Made by a program: the position numbers and the translations under genes. A stretch of 64,000 nt of DNA. Origin: an uncultured Oscillospiraceae bacterium. Lineage in GTDB: Bacteria; Bacillota; Clostridia; Oscillospirales; Oscillospiraceae. Below the pieces are notes generated by a model. The model searched no databases. It saw only the letters and a program-made list of their open reading frames with translations, and was not told where the DNA came from. The DNA lies in contig CAKUIM010000010.1 of the NCBI GenBank assembly GCA_934660965.1, forward strand, positions 3,160-67,159, in the 5' to 3' direction. How positions within the stretch are numbered: the first letter of the stretch is position 1; each line of letters begins with the position of its first letter. Shown in pieces: positions 47,008 to 54,999 of the stretch.

Positions 47008-48684
47008 ATGATCGATTGTATTGACGGTGCGCTTTTTCAACGCATGGTAATCCATGCCGCAGCTGCCATCAATGCTCAAAAGCAGAGCATCAATGAGCTG
47101 AATGTGTTCCCCGTGCCCGACGGGGACACCGGTACCAATATGTCCCTCACCATCGGCACCGCCGCGGCGGAGGCCAGGAAGAAGCCCACCGAGGACCTGG
47201 GCAAGGCGCTGTCCATCAATGCGGGCGCGCTGCTGCGGGGCGCCCGGGGCAACTCCGGCGTCATTCTCTCCCTGCTGTTCCGGGGGGTGTCCAAGGGCCT
47301 GAAGGAGCACACCACGGCGGACGGCCGGGCCTTTGCTGCGGCCATGGAGTCCGGCGTGACCACCGCCTACAAGGCGGTGATGAAGCCCGCCGAGGGCACC
47401 ATCCTCACCGTGTCCCGCATGGCGGCGGGGGCTGCCATCCGGGCGGCGGAGGAGCGAAACAGTGTGGAGGCCGTGCTGGAGGCGGCCATTGCCGAGGGCC
47501 AGCTTGCCCTGGCCGAGACCATCAACCAGAACCCGGTGCTGAAGAAGGCCGGGGTGGTGGACGCGGGCGGCAAGGGCTTTGTCATCATCCTCCAGGGCAT
47601 GCTCGACGAGCTGCGCGGGCTGCCCATGCCCGAGAGCGAGGGGGGTGAGAGCGAGGCCGAGACCCACGACAAGGCGGACTTCGCCTCCTTCGAGTCCGGC
47701 GAGATCACCTTCGCCTACGACACGGTGTATATCATGCGCAAGGCCCACGAGGACGTGGATTTGGACCCGCTGCGGGCCTACCTCAACAGCATCGGCGACA
47801 GCCTGGTGATCGGGGAGGACGATGAGTCCTTCAAGGTGCACGTCCATACCAACACCCCCGGCGATGCGCTGACCGAGTCCCAGAAGTACGGCACGCTGGA
47901 GCTTGCCAAGATTGAGAACATGCGCACCCAGGCGGAGGACCTGGCGGCGGGCCGCAAGGCCCAGACCACCGACGACCTGGCGGACGACCACGACGACCGC
48001 GGCCAGAAGATCGCCCCGCCGGAGAAGCGCTTCGGCGTGGTGGCGGTGTGCGCCGGCGAGGGCCTTGCCAGCGTGTTCCGCGATTTGGGCGCGGACGGCG
48101 TCATTTCCGGCGGCCAGACCATGAACCCCTCCACCGAGGACATCCTCCGGGAGATCGACCGCACCCCGGCGGAGATCGTCTTTGTGCTGCCCAACAACAA
48201 GAACATCATCATGGCCGCCCAGCAGTGCGTGGGCCTTGCCGAGGGCAAGCAGGTGGTGGTCATCCCCACCCGCACAGTGCCCCAGGGGGTGTCCGCCATG
48301 CTGGTGCTGGACCCGGACGCCGACGAGCAGGCCAACATCCAGGCCATGACCGAGGCCAGCGAGCATGTGCGTACCTGCGAGGTGACCTATGCCGCCCGCA
48401 ACTCCGACTTTGACGGCTTTGCCATCCACGAGGGCGACTTTATGGCCCTGCAGGACGGGCAGCTCTTCGGCACCGAGCGGGATCTTTCCGCGCTGCTCTC
48501 CCACCTGGCCCAGTCCCAGCCCCATCAGGACGCGGAGTTTATCAACATCTACTACGGCGAGGACGTCTCTGAGGAGGACGCGGAGCGCGCCGCCGACATC
48601 TTCCGGAAAACCTGCCCCAACGCGGAGGTCACCCTCCTGTGCGGCGGGCAGCCGGTGTACTACTATATGATCTCCGCGGAGTAA
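47008..48684 (+). CDS. fakA: DAK2-domain fatty acid kinase subunit (FakA/YloV)
   Basis: This is an ATP-binding kinase component that, with a DegV-type FakB carrier, phosphorylates free fatty acids for phospholipid synthesis. Its 558 residues begin with a DhaL/DAK2 domain: LNVFPVPDGDTGTNMSLT (Mg/ATP Asp cluster) and GARGNSGVILS. A middle domain with YDTVYIMR and HVHTNTPGDAL and a C-terminal DegV-like domain (VLPNNKNIIMAAQQ, VVIPTRTVPQGVSAML) follow. No FakB gene is in the window. Confidence 0.93.
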   Translation: MIDCIDGALFQRMVIHAAAAINAQKQSINELNVFPVPDGDTGTNMSLTIGTAAAEARKKPTEDLGKALSINAGALLRGARGNSGVILSLLFRGVSKGLKEHTTADGRAFAAAMESGVTTAYKAVMKPAEGTILTVSRMAAGAAIRAAEERNSVEAVLEAAIAEGQLALAETINQNPVLKKAGVVDAGGKGFVIILQGMLDELRGLPMPESEGGESEAETHDKADFASFESGEITFAYDTVYIMRKAHEDVDLDPLRAYLNSIGDSLVIGEDDESFKVHVHTNTPGDALTESQKYGTLELAKIENMRTQAEDLAAGRKAQTTDDLADDHDDRGQKIAPPEKRFGVVAVCAGEGLASVFRDLGADGVISGGQTMNPSTEDILREIDRTPAEIVFVLPNNKNIIMAAQQCVGLAEGKQVVVIPTRTVPQGVSAMLVLDPDADEQANIQAMTEASEHVRTCEVTYAARNSDFDGFAIHEGDFMALQDGQLFGTERDLSALLSHLAQSQPHQDAEFINIYYGEDVSEEDAERAADIFRKTCPNAEVTLLCGGQPVYYYMISAE

Positions 48685-48710
48685 GCTCCGGCGGGGAAAC
48701 AACCAAAATG

Positions 48711-48755
48711 CAGGCGCGCGCCCCCCGGAATAGGGGAGAGTGCGCCTGCTTTTTA
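48711..48755 (+). terminator. Terminator after fakA
   Basis: CAGGCGCGC/GTGCGCCTG stem with inner CCCC/GGGG pairing and a TTTTT tail. It overlaps the upstream edge of the next gene's leader. Confidence 0.82.
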
Positions 48756-48773
48756 CCCCGGAGGTGACAGGCT

Positions 48774-49307
48774 TTGACGGTACTCTACGGCGTTTGGGGG
48801 CAGGATGGCCGCACCCTTGCCCGGGCGCTGCTGCGCTATGCGGCGGGGGTGTGCTGGGGCTGGAGAAGCCTTCCGGAGATTACCCGCAGCCACCGGGGAA
48901 AGCCCCTTTTTCCATCAGAGATGGGGGCGTGGTTCTCCCTGTCCCACAGCGGCGGCGCGGCGCTGTGCGCCCTGTCGGACGAGGGGAGCGTGGGGGTGGA
49001 CATCGAGCTCATCCGCCCCAGGCGGCCCGGACTGCTTTCCTATATCCGCGAGACGCCCGGCGGGACGGGCGGCGATGATGACTGGGCGGAGTTTTACCGG
49101 CTGTGGACCCTCAAGGAGAGCTACTGCAAGCGGGAGGACATCCCACTCTATCCCCCCCGGCGGCTGCCTGACACGCCCCCCTGCCCTCACGAGAGCTATC
49201 GGGGGGAGGGCTGGGCGGCGGCGGTGTGCGCGGGCGGCGCGCTGCCCGGCGCTATCCGCTGGGTGGAGAAGGGCGAGCTGACCGCGACCGGCTGCTTTAG
49301 GCCCTGA
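48774..49307 (+). CDS. 4'-phosphopantetheinyl transferase (Sfp type)
   Basis: This enzyme activates carrier proteins by attaching phosphopantetheine from CoA. It is short, 177 residues. Key motifs are present: FSLSHSGGAALCAL, GVDIELI (Mg-binding Asp and Glu) and FYRLWTLKESYCK (WxxKES). TTG start 6 bases after GGAGGTGA. No polyketide or nonribosomal peptide gene is nearby, so the partner may be an acyl carrier protein or a distant cluster. The C-terminal region is truncated relative to Sfp. Confidence 0.9.
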   Translation: MTVLYGVWGQDGRTLARALLRYAAGVCWGWRSLPEITRSHRGKPLFPSEMGAWFSLSHSGGAALCALSDEGSVGVDIELIRPRRPGLLSYIRETPGGTGGDDDWAEFYRLWTLKESYCKREDIPLYPPRRLPDTPPCPHESYRGEGWAAAVCAGGALPGAIRWVEKGELTATGCFRP

Positions 49308-49379
49308 CGGCCCTGCTCCGGCAGGAGCGGCGATTTAAGAAAAATTTTAAGATTTCCTTCTTCTCTTTTAAAGTGCTTT

Positions 49380-49388
49380 TGGTATAGT
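49380..49388 (+). promoter_or_regulatory. Extended -10 promoter of glycosyltransferase gene
   Basis: TGGTATAGT in an AT-rich stretch; no clear -35. Confidence 0.55.
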
Positions 49389-49446
49389 TTAGACCGTACA
49401 GAAGAACACCGACGCCGCTCCGGCGCCCGGGCAAGGAGGCTTGAGG

Positions 49447-50538
49447 ATGGAAATACTGATCCTATCCGGAAAATTCGGGAACGGACACTGGTCCGCCGCC
49501 TGCTCCCTTCGGGAGCGGCTGGAGCGGGAGGGACATACGGCCCAGGTGGTGGACTTTTTTGCCTACGCCCTGCCCGAGTGGGCGCCGGCCATTTACCGGG
49601 GGTTTGGCCTGCTGGTGCGCTACGGCGGCGGGCTTTACAACCTCTATCACCGGGCCACACGCAACGGCGCGGACGAGGTGCCCCTGGCCGGAGTGCTCAC
49701 CCGGCGCATGGCGGAGCTGCTCGCGGCGGTGCGGCCGGACGCGGTGATTGCCACCCACCCGGTATGCGCCGGCGCGGCCGCCCGGTATAAGCGGGAGCTG
49801 GGGGCCCGGCTGCCGCTGATTACCTGCGTGACGGATGTGACCTGCCATTCGGAGTGGATTCACCGGGGGACGGACTGCTACCTGGCCCCCTCCGCCGCCG
49901 TGGGCCGCGGCCTTGCGGCCAAGGGAGTGGAGCGCGCTCGGATCGCGGTGACGGGTATCCCTGTGAGCGGGAAGTTCGGCGCAGCCGGTACTGCGGCCGG
50001 TGGGGAGGCCCCCGGCGGCCGCCGGCGGGAGCTGCTCATCATGGGGGGCGGCCTGGGGCTCATGCCCCGGCGGGACGGCTTCTATCAGGCGCTTGACAGC
50101 CTCCCGGGGGTCCACACCACCATTCTCACCGGGCGCAATGACAAGCTCTTCCGCCGCCTTGCGGGGCGCTATGCAAATATTGAGGCGGTGCCCTTTACCG
50201 ACCGGGTGGACCGGTATATGGCCCGGGCGGACTTGATGCTCTCCAAGCCCGGGGGGATCACCGTATTTGAGGCCATTGCCTCCAGGCTCCCCATCCTGGC
50301 CTGGGAGCCCTTTCTGGAGCAGGAGCGGGAGAACGCCCGGTTTTTGCTGGATAACGGCATCGGCCTTGTGGCCGCCCGGGAGGAGTCGGCCTGCCTTGCC
50401 GCCGTCCGGGCGTGTATTTATCACGACGCGCTGCTCTCCGCCATGGCCCGGCGGATGGACGCGATGTGCGCCGATTTGCAGGGCAACGCCATTGACCGGG
50501 TGGTGCATCAAGTGATTTTGGGAGAAGTGTGTGCATGA
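49447..50538 (+). CDS. MGDG synthase/UgtP-like glycosyltransferase
   Basis: This GT28-type enzyme of 363 residues is likely to transfer a sugar from a UDP donor to diacylglycerol at the inner membrane face. The N-terminal MGDG-synthase domain begins ILILSGKFGNGHWSAACSLRERL. The donor domain has GGGLGLMPR, DRVDRYMARADLMLSKPGGIT and EAIASRLPILAWEPF. Start at ATG 49447, 7 bases after AAGGAGG; a TTG at 49441 is too close to it. It overlaps the next gene by 4 bases (ATGA), so glycolipid synthesis and the membrane protein are coupled. Confidence 0.88.
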   Translation: MEILILSGKFGNGHWSAACSLRERLEREGHTAQVVDFFAYALPEWAPAIYRGFGLLVRYGGGLYNLYHRATRNGADEVPLAGVLTRRMAELLAAVRPDAVIATHPVCAGAAARYKRELGARLPLITCVTDVTCHSEWIHRGTDCYLAPSAAVGRGLAAKGVERARIAVTGIPVSGKFGAAGTAAGGEAPGGRRRELLIMGGGLGLMPRRDGFYQALDSLPGVHTTILTGRNDKLFRRLAGRYANIEAVPFTDRVDRYMARADLMLSKPGGITVFEAIASRLPILAWEPFLEQERENARFLLDNGIGLVAAREESACLAAVRACIYHDALLSAMARRMDAMCADLQGNAIDRVVHQVILGEVCA

Positions 50539-51605
50539 AGAACAAGCGCAGCTGGATACTTTTTGCGGCGGTGGCCGTCCTGCTCGGGTGGACGGTGCGC
50601 ACCATCCTCCGGGAGCAGACGCCGGGTCAGCTCTGGCGGGCGCTCATCAGCGCGGACCTGCGCTTTCTGCTGGCCGGCCTTGCCCTGATGGCGGCGTTTA
50701 TCGGCTGTGAGGCCCTCTCCACCCATCAGATTTTACGGGCTCTGGGCGCCGGACAGAGCTATCGCAGGTGCTACTTCTACTCCTGCTCCGGCTTTTTCTT
50801 CAGCAACATCACCCCCTCTGCCACCGGCGGGCAGCCTGCCCAGGTTTTTTACATGAACCGGGACGGGGTGCCGCCGGCCTACGGCACCATCGACATGCTG
50901 CTGGTGACCATCGGCTACCACACGGCTATGGTGATCTACGGCATTCTGGCTCTCATCTTTTGCCCCCACCTGCCCGAGCAGATGGGCGGCGGTGTGGGGC
51001 TGCTGCTGGGCCTGGGGTTCTCCGTCTTTTTCTTTCTCAATGCGGCCATGATTCTCTTCCTCTTCCGGCCCGGCCCCGCCCGGCGGCTGGGCAGCTGGTG
51101 CGTGGGGGCGGCCTGCCGCTTCCGGCGCAGCCTTGACCGGGAGGCGCTGATGGAGAAGCTGGACGTGCAGCTGCGGGAGTACGGCGAGGGAGCCATGCTC
51201 ATCCGCGCCAGGCCCACGCTGCTGCCGCGGGTGCTGCTGCTCTCCTGCGCGCAGCTGGGATGCTCCTACTTTGTGACGTATATGGTCTACCGGGCCTTCC
51301 ACCTCTCCGGCGCGGGCTTTTGCGAGGTATTCTTCCTCCAGGTGCTGTGCGCCATTGCTGTGGGTTATCTGCCCCTGCCCGGTGCGGCGGGAGCGGCGGA
51401 GAACGTCTTCCTGCGCAGCTTTACCGTCATCTTCGGCGCGGTGCTGGGCCCGGCCATGATCCTCACCCGGCTGGTGAGCTGCTACGTGCCCCTGGTTGCC
51501 ACCGGTATCTCCGTGCTGGCGGTGCAGCTGCGGCTGCGGCGGCAGAAGTGGACGGCCCCGGCGGCCAAGGGACGGGAGAGCGCCTCGCCGGAGCAGCCTC
51601 AATGA
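50535..51605 (+). CDS. LPG synthase TM-domain/YbhN-like membrane protein
   Basis: This is a UPF0104/AglD2-type integral membrane protein of 356 residues with about 8 helices, homologous to the flippase half of MprF. Family landmarks are FFFSNITPSATGGQPAQVFYM and LGYLPLP-like GYLPLPGAAGAAE. No synthetase domain is attached. Translational coupling to the glycosyltransferase suggests it moves or handles the glycolipid product, which is inference. The C-terminal 20 residues are basic and polar. Confidence 0.87.
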   Translation: MKNKRSWILFAAVAVLLGWTVRTILREQTPGQLWRALISADLRFLLAGLALMAAFIGCEALSTHQILRALGAGQSYRRCYFYSCSGFFFSNITPSATGGQPAQVFYMNRDGVPPAYGTIDMLLVTIGYHTAMVIYGILALIFCPHLPEQMGGGVGLLLGLGFSVFFFLNAAMILFLFRPGPARRLGSWCVGAACRFRRSLDREALMEKLDVQLREYGEGAMLIRARPTLLPRVLLLSCAQLGCSYFVTYMVYRAFHLSGAGFCEVFFLQVLCAIAVGYLPLPGAAGAAENVFLRSFTVIFGAVLGPAMILTRLVSCYVPLVATGISVLAVQLRLRRQKWTAPAAKGRESASPEQPQ

Positions 51606-51608
51606 ATC

Positions 51609-51650
51609 GAAAAAAAAGGCCGGAGCGGCAGACGCTGCTCCGGCCCTTTT
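51609..51650. terminator. Bidirectional terminator
   Basis: GGCCGGAGC/GCTCCGGCC hairpin with A7 before and TTTT after, between two convergent genes. Confidence 0.87.
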
Positions 51651-51693
51651 GCGCCCTTCCGCCGGGAGAAGGGGCAGATGGGGCCAAAAGCGA

Positions 51694-53091
51694 TTACAAA
51701 TCGTATTTTTTGAGCTTTTGATACAGCATAGCCCGGGTGATGCCCAGCATGGCGGCGGCGTGGGTCTTGTTGCCGCCGGCGGCAGCCATGGCCCGGACCA
51801 CGGCGTCGCGCTCGGCGCTGTTCTTGGCCTGGCGCACGGAGAGCACCTCGCCTGAGGGGGAGAGGACGGCGGGGGTGCGTCGGTGATGGAAGTAGTCGGC
51901 AAAGTGCTTCCAGGTCAGGGTGTCTATCCAGGAGATGTTCATGGCCCGCTCGATGACATTCTGGAGCTCCCGGACGTTGCCCGGCCAGTCGTACTCGCCC
52001 AGCCGCTCCTTTACGTCGTCGGCAATGCCGGGGATGTCCAGCCCCAGTTGGGCGTTGAGCCGCTCCAGCAGGGCGTCGGCAATTTCGGGGATGTCCTCCT
52101 TGCGCTCCCGCAGCGGGGGGACGGTGAGGGCCACCACGTTCAGGCGGTAAAAAAGATCCTCCCGGAAGGCCCCGGCGCGCAACAGCTTCTCCAGGGGCAC
52201 GTTGCTGGCGGCGATGATGCGGCAGTTCACCGGCACGCTGCCTGTGCCGCCCACTGGCTCCACCTCGTGCTCCTGCAGGGCCCGGAGAAGCTTGGGCTGG
52301 AGGGCGAGGGGCAGCTGATTGATTTCGTCCAAAAAGAGGGTGCCGCCGCTGGCCAGCTGGAATTTTCCCTTTTTGCCCGTGCGGCTGGCGCCGGTAAAGG
52401 CGCCGGGGGCATAGCCGAACAGCTCGGACTCCAGAAGCTCGCTGGGGATGGCGGCGCAGTTGACCTTGACGAAGGGCTGGGCGGAGCGGGGGCTCAGGGC
52501 GTGGATGGAGTGGGCCACAAGCTCCTTGCCCGAGCCCGTCTCCCCCTGGATGACCACCGTGGAGGAGGAGCGGGCAGCCTGGTGGATGGCGGCCTTCAGG
52601 ACCTGGATGCCCCGGCTGCTGCCGATGATGTTGGAGATGGAGTATTTGGCGCCCTGGATTTCGGCCAGCTCCTTCTGATAATAGTTGATGCGGAGGAGCA
52701 TTTCTTCCATCCGGGAGTTGAAGCCCAGAAGCTCGTCGGAGCCCCGCAGAGAGGTGACGGTGAAGCAGCCCAGCAGCTCGCCGCTGCGGAACAGGGGCGT
52801 GTAGGAGCACAGCAGGTGGAGCACTTCGCCGCTGCGGGTCTCTACCTTGATGAGCTCCCCCGAGCGGGGCGCGCGGCTTCTGAGCACTTGGTCGATTTTG
52901 GAGTCGGGCATCACGTCATGCACATAAAGGCCCTTGACGTCCTCCAGCCGCAGGCCGGTCATGTCCGTCCAGCGCTGGCTGACATAGACGTAGCGGCCCT
53001 CGGCATCGGAGACGATAAAGCCGTCCAGCTGCTCGATGAGCAGGGCAAAAAGCTGCTCCCGGGTGTATTCGTTCAGGCCGCCCAGTTCCAT
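51694..53091 (-). CDS. PAS-containing sigma-54 activator (second)
   Basis: This enhancer-binding protein of 465 residues has a PAS domain at about 12-115 (LIEQLDGFIVSDAEGRYVYVSQRW). A short coiled linker (SRMEEMLLRINYYQKELAEIQ) and an AAA+ domain follow, with Walker A GETGSGKE at 183-190, GAFTGA at 230-235 and Walker B LFLDEINQL. The C-terminal Fis HTH is GGNKTHAAAMLGITRAMLYQKLKKY. It is divergent from the metallo-beta-lactamase gene, whose promoter is sigma-54 type with candidate binding sites between them. It may also serve the minus-strand catabolic module at 55000-64000. Confidence 0.94.
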   Translation of the reverse strand: MELGGLNEYTREQLFALLIEQLDGFIVSDAEGRYVYVSQRWTDMTGLRLEDVKGLYVHDVMPDSKIDQVLRSRAPRSGELIKVETRSGEVLHLLCSYTPLFRSGELLGCFTVTSLRGSDELLGFNSRMEEMLLRINYYQKELAEIQGAKYSISNIIGSSRGIQVLKAAIHQAARSSSTVVIQGETGSGKELVAHSIHALSPRSAQPFVKVNCAAIPSELLESELFGYAPGAFTGASRTGKKGKFQLASGGTLFLDEINQLPLALQPKLLRALQEHEVEPVGGTGSVPVNCRIIAASNVPLEKLLRAGAFREDLFYRLNVVALTVPPLRERKEDIPEIADALLERLNAQLGLDIPGIADDVKERLGEYDWPGNVRELQNVIERAMNISWIDTLTWKHFADYFHHRRTPAVLSPSGEVLSVRQAKNSAERDAVVRAMAAAGGNKTHAAAMLGITRAMLYQKLKKYDL

Positions 53092-53137
53092 AAAGGCATC
53101 CCCCTATCAGCCGGCAGCTTGGGCCGCCGATGGTCAA

Positions 53138-53167
53138 ATTATAGCAGGGGGGGAAATGCCCTGTCAA
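53138..53167 (-). promoter_or_regulatory. SigA promoter of second activator
   Basis: Minus strand TTGACA, 18 bases, TATAAT, about 45 bases before the start codon. Confidence 0.82.
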
Positions 53168-53304
53168 TTCCCGGAGGGGGAGAAACGCCGCAGACGGGAG
53201 CCAAAAATGACTCCTGGCAGCAAAAAGAATTGTGCGTTCGCACAAAAAAATAGAAACAAAAGAAAAAGTTGCCGTCATTCAGACGATTTTAGAGCCAAAA
53301 TGGT

Positions 53305-53336
53305 GTATAGAAAATAAAACGTTCCGATTTTGATAC
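53305..53336. promoter_or_regulatory. Candidate activator site 1 (inverted repeat)
   Basis: GTATAGAAAAT, an 11-base gap, ATTTTGATAC: an inverted repeat about 135-165 bases upstream of the sigma-54 promoter. Its left half resembles site 2. Confidence 0.5.
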
Positions 53337-53377
53337 AGAGTCGAAACTGACTGGGCGCGTGGGACGGCGGGGATGGC

Positions 53378-53393
53378 GTATAGGAAATGATAC
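53378..53393. promoter_or_regulatory. Candidate activator site 2
   Basis: GTATAGGAAATGATAC, a GTAT-N8-ATAC palindrome sharing GTATAG(A/G)AAAT with site 1, 75 bases upstream of the -24 element. It is a suitable distance for an enhancer-binding protein. Confidence 0.55.
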
Positions 53394-53468
53394 AGCCTGA
53401 AAAAGGGGGAAAAGGGCGGCCGAAGCCGCAAGGTCTTGGGCGGGGCCGGTTTTGCGGGACGAGGAAGG

Positions 53469-53484
53469 TGGCATGACACTTGCA
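53469..53484 (+). promoter_or_regulatory. Sigma-54 promoter of metallo-beta-lactamase gene
   Basis: TGGCATGACACTTGCA has GG and GC 12 bases apart, and differs from the promoter at 3432 only in the spacer. It lies 62 bases before the start codon. Confidence 0.85.
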
Positions 53485-53545
53485 GAAGTATGTAAGCGGC
53501 ATATGGGCAAGCGGGACCTTGCCCGACTTGTAAAGGAGGTACGAT

Positions 53546-54370
53546 ATGAATAACTGGACCATCAAAGCGCTGTACTACGGCAAGATCACGGTGAAAAAGG
53601 GCGCCCTGGCGGCGGGGCTGGACCCGGAGCTGGCCATGGACTTCCCCTACACAGGCTATCTGCTGCAAAACGGCAGGCAGAACATTGTGGTGGACACCGG
53701 CATTCACGAGGACCACATTGTGGACGGCAAGGCCTGGGGCGGCTGCCCGGCGGAGGGCGGCTCCCGCTTTGTGCTGGAGGCGCTGGAGCGGGAGGGACTT
53801 ACCCCCAAGGACATCGACACGGTGCTCTACACCCATCTCCACAACGACCACGCGGGCTGTGCCCTGCTGTTCCCCGAGGCCAAGACCTATTTCCAGAAGG
53901 ACGAGTATGCAAACCTCTTAAATCCCCTGCCCACCCAGAAAATCCGGGAGGATTTCGATCCGCGCACTCCCGGCGACCTGGCGCAGCTGAAGGATGTGTA
54001 CATGTTCGACGGCGACCTGACGCTGCCCAACGGCCTGGAGCTCCACAAGCTGCCGGGGCACACCTCCGGCTCTATGGCCATCGTGGTGCCCACCCGGGAG
54101 GGGCGCTATGTCATCACCGGCGACATTCCCCATCTCTATCTTTCCCTCTTCCCCAAGACCGACCGGTATGAGCTGCTGGGCGGCGAGATGATCGACATCA
54201 CCCCGGCGCCGGACAACATGATGCCCTATCTCTTCAACAGCGTAATCTACGACCACTACGCCGCCTTTGACAGCTACAACAAGCTCAAGTGCCTGGCTGA
54301 AACCTTCGAGCCCAAGTGGTACCTGACCGGCCACGACCCCTGGATCATCAACCGCCATAGCTTCGGCTAA
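53546..54370 (+). CDS. Metallo-beta-lactamase fold hydrolase (AHL-lactonase family)
   Basis: This is a dizinc hydrolase of 274 residues. The signature HLHNDHAG (about 98-105) and the later zinc ligands GHTSGSM (about 171), TGDIPHL and the final TGHDP are all present, as in the N-acyl homoserine lactonase group. Family members open lactones or hydrolyse thioesters. The substrate is not known and quorum quenching should not be assumed in a Clostridium. Expression from a dedicated sigma-54 promoter points to a catabolic role, possibly opening a lactone that feeds the adjacent hydroxy-acid module. Start ATG 53546 after AAAGGAGGT. Confidence 0.88.
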   Translation: MNNWTIKALYYGKITVKKGALAAGLDPELAMDFPYTGYLLQNGRQNIVVDTGIHEDHIVDGKAWGGCPAEGGSRFVLEALEREGLTPKDIDTVLYTHLHNDHAGCALLFPEAKTYFQKDEYANLLNPLPTQKIREDFDPRTPGDLAQLKDVYMFDGDLTLPNGLELHKLPGHTSGSMAIVVPTREGRYVITGDIPHLYLSLFPKTDRYELLGGEMIDITPAPDNMMPYLFNSVIYDHYAAFDSYNKLKCLAETFEPKWYLTGHDPWIINRHSFG

Positions 54371-54380
54371 GCTATAAGAG

Positions 54381-54422
54381 AACATCCGGGACGGGCCAGG
54401 CGGCCTGCCCCGGATGTTTTTT
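54381..54422 (+). terminator. Terminator after lactamase-fold gene
   Basis: ACATCCGGG/CCCGGATGT stem and a T6 tail. Confidence 0.87.
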
Positions 54423-54447
54423 GCCAAAATTTACGAAAGGGTTGTCT

Positions 54448-54476
54448 GCATAGAAAAATCGGGGACGCTCAAACTA
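54448..54476 (+). promoter_or_regulatory. SigG-like promoter of spore protein gene
   Basis: GCATA, 17 bases, CAAACTA, resembling the forespore SigG pattern (G-ATR at -35, CATnnTA at -10). It lies 44 bases before a SASP gene, which is a classical SigG target. Confidence 0.6.
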
Positions 54477-54519
54477 TCACTGGATTCCAAATCCGAAAAA
54501 AGAAAAAGGAGAAAAGATT

Positions 54520-54723
54520 ATGTCTAACGCTAATCGTTCCAATAAGCTGGTAGTCCCCGAGGCCCGCGAGGCCATGGAGAAGTTTAAGATGGAAGCTGCC
54601 AACGAGATGGGCGTCAACCTGAAGGACGGCTACAACGGCGACATCACCGCCCGCCAGGCCGGCTCCATCGGCGGCCAGATGGTCAAGAAGATGATCGAGT
54701 CCTACGAGAAGGGCCTGAAGTAA
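54520..54723 (+). CDS. Alpha/beta-type small acid-soluble spore protein
   Basis: This DNA-coating protein of dormant spores has 67 residues and the family core EAREAMEKFKMEAANEMGV followed by YNGDITARQAGSIGGQMVKKMI. The GPR protease cleavage context (E-hydrophobic-A/S motif, here KFKMEAANE) is present. It shows that the organism has a sporulation programme. Strong AAAGGAG. Confidence 0.95.
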   Translation: MSNANRSNKLVVPEAREAMEKFKMEAANEMGVNLKDGYNGDITARQAGSIGGQMVKKMIESYEKGLK

Positions 54724-54755
54724 CAAAAGGCGCATATCCCATAAGGCCAAACGGG

Positions 54756-54792
54756 CCGCCGGGGACAGCAGTTCCCGGCGGCCCTGGCTTGT
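54756..54792 (+). terminator. Terminator after SASP gene
   Basis: GGGCCGCCGGG/CCCGGCGGCCC hairpin with a T-rich end. The rest of 54793-54999 contains no gene; it has a second perfect inverted repeat AAGAGCCCCGCATCCG/CGGATGCGGGGCTCTT at 54919-54956, probably the terminator of the convergent thiolase operon. Confidence 0.75.
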
Positions 54793-54999
54793 TGTGAGGG
54801 CAAGGAGTACGGCAAGCGGCGAGCGGGGGGCATCTGGTGTCCGGAAATACCTCGACCACGGCTTCCGGTTCTTACCGCCGGCAGGCCCGGCATGGCGCGA
54901 TCCGGCTGCCGATAGCCCAAGAGCCCCGCATCCGCCGAGACGGATGCGGGGCTCTTGAGATTTCGGGGAGAGTCAAGGACAAGCTGTTTGGGGCGGGGC

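Noticed and set aside
53546..54370. Quorum-quenching lactonase
   Set aside because: The fold and HxHxDH motif fit many lactone and thioester hydrolases, and there is no sign of acyl homoserine lactone signalling here.
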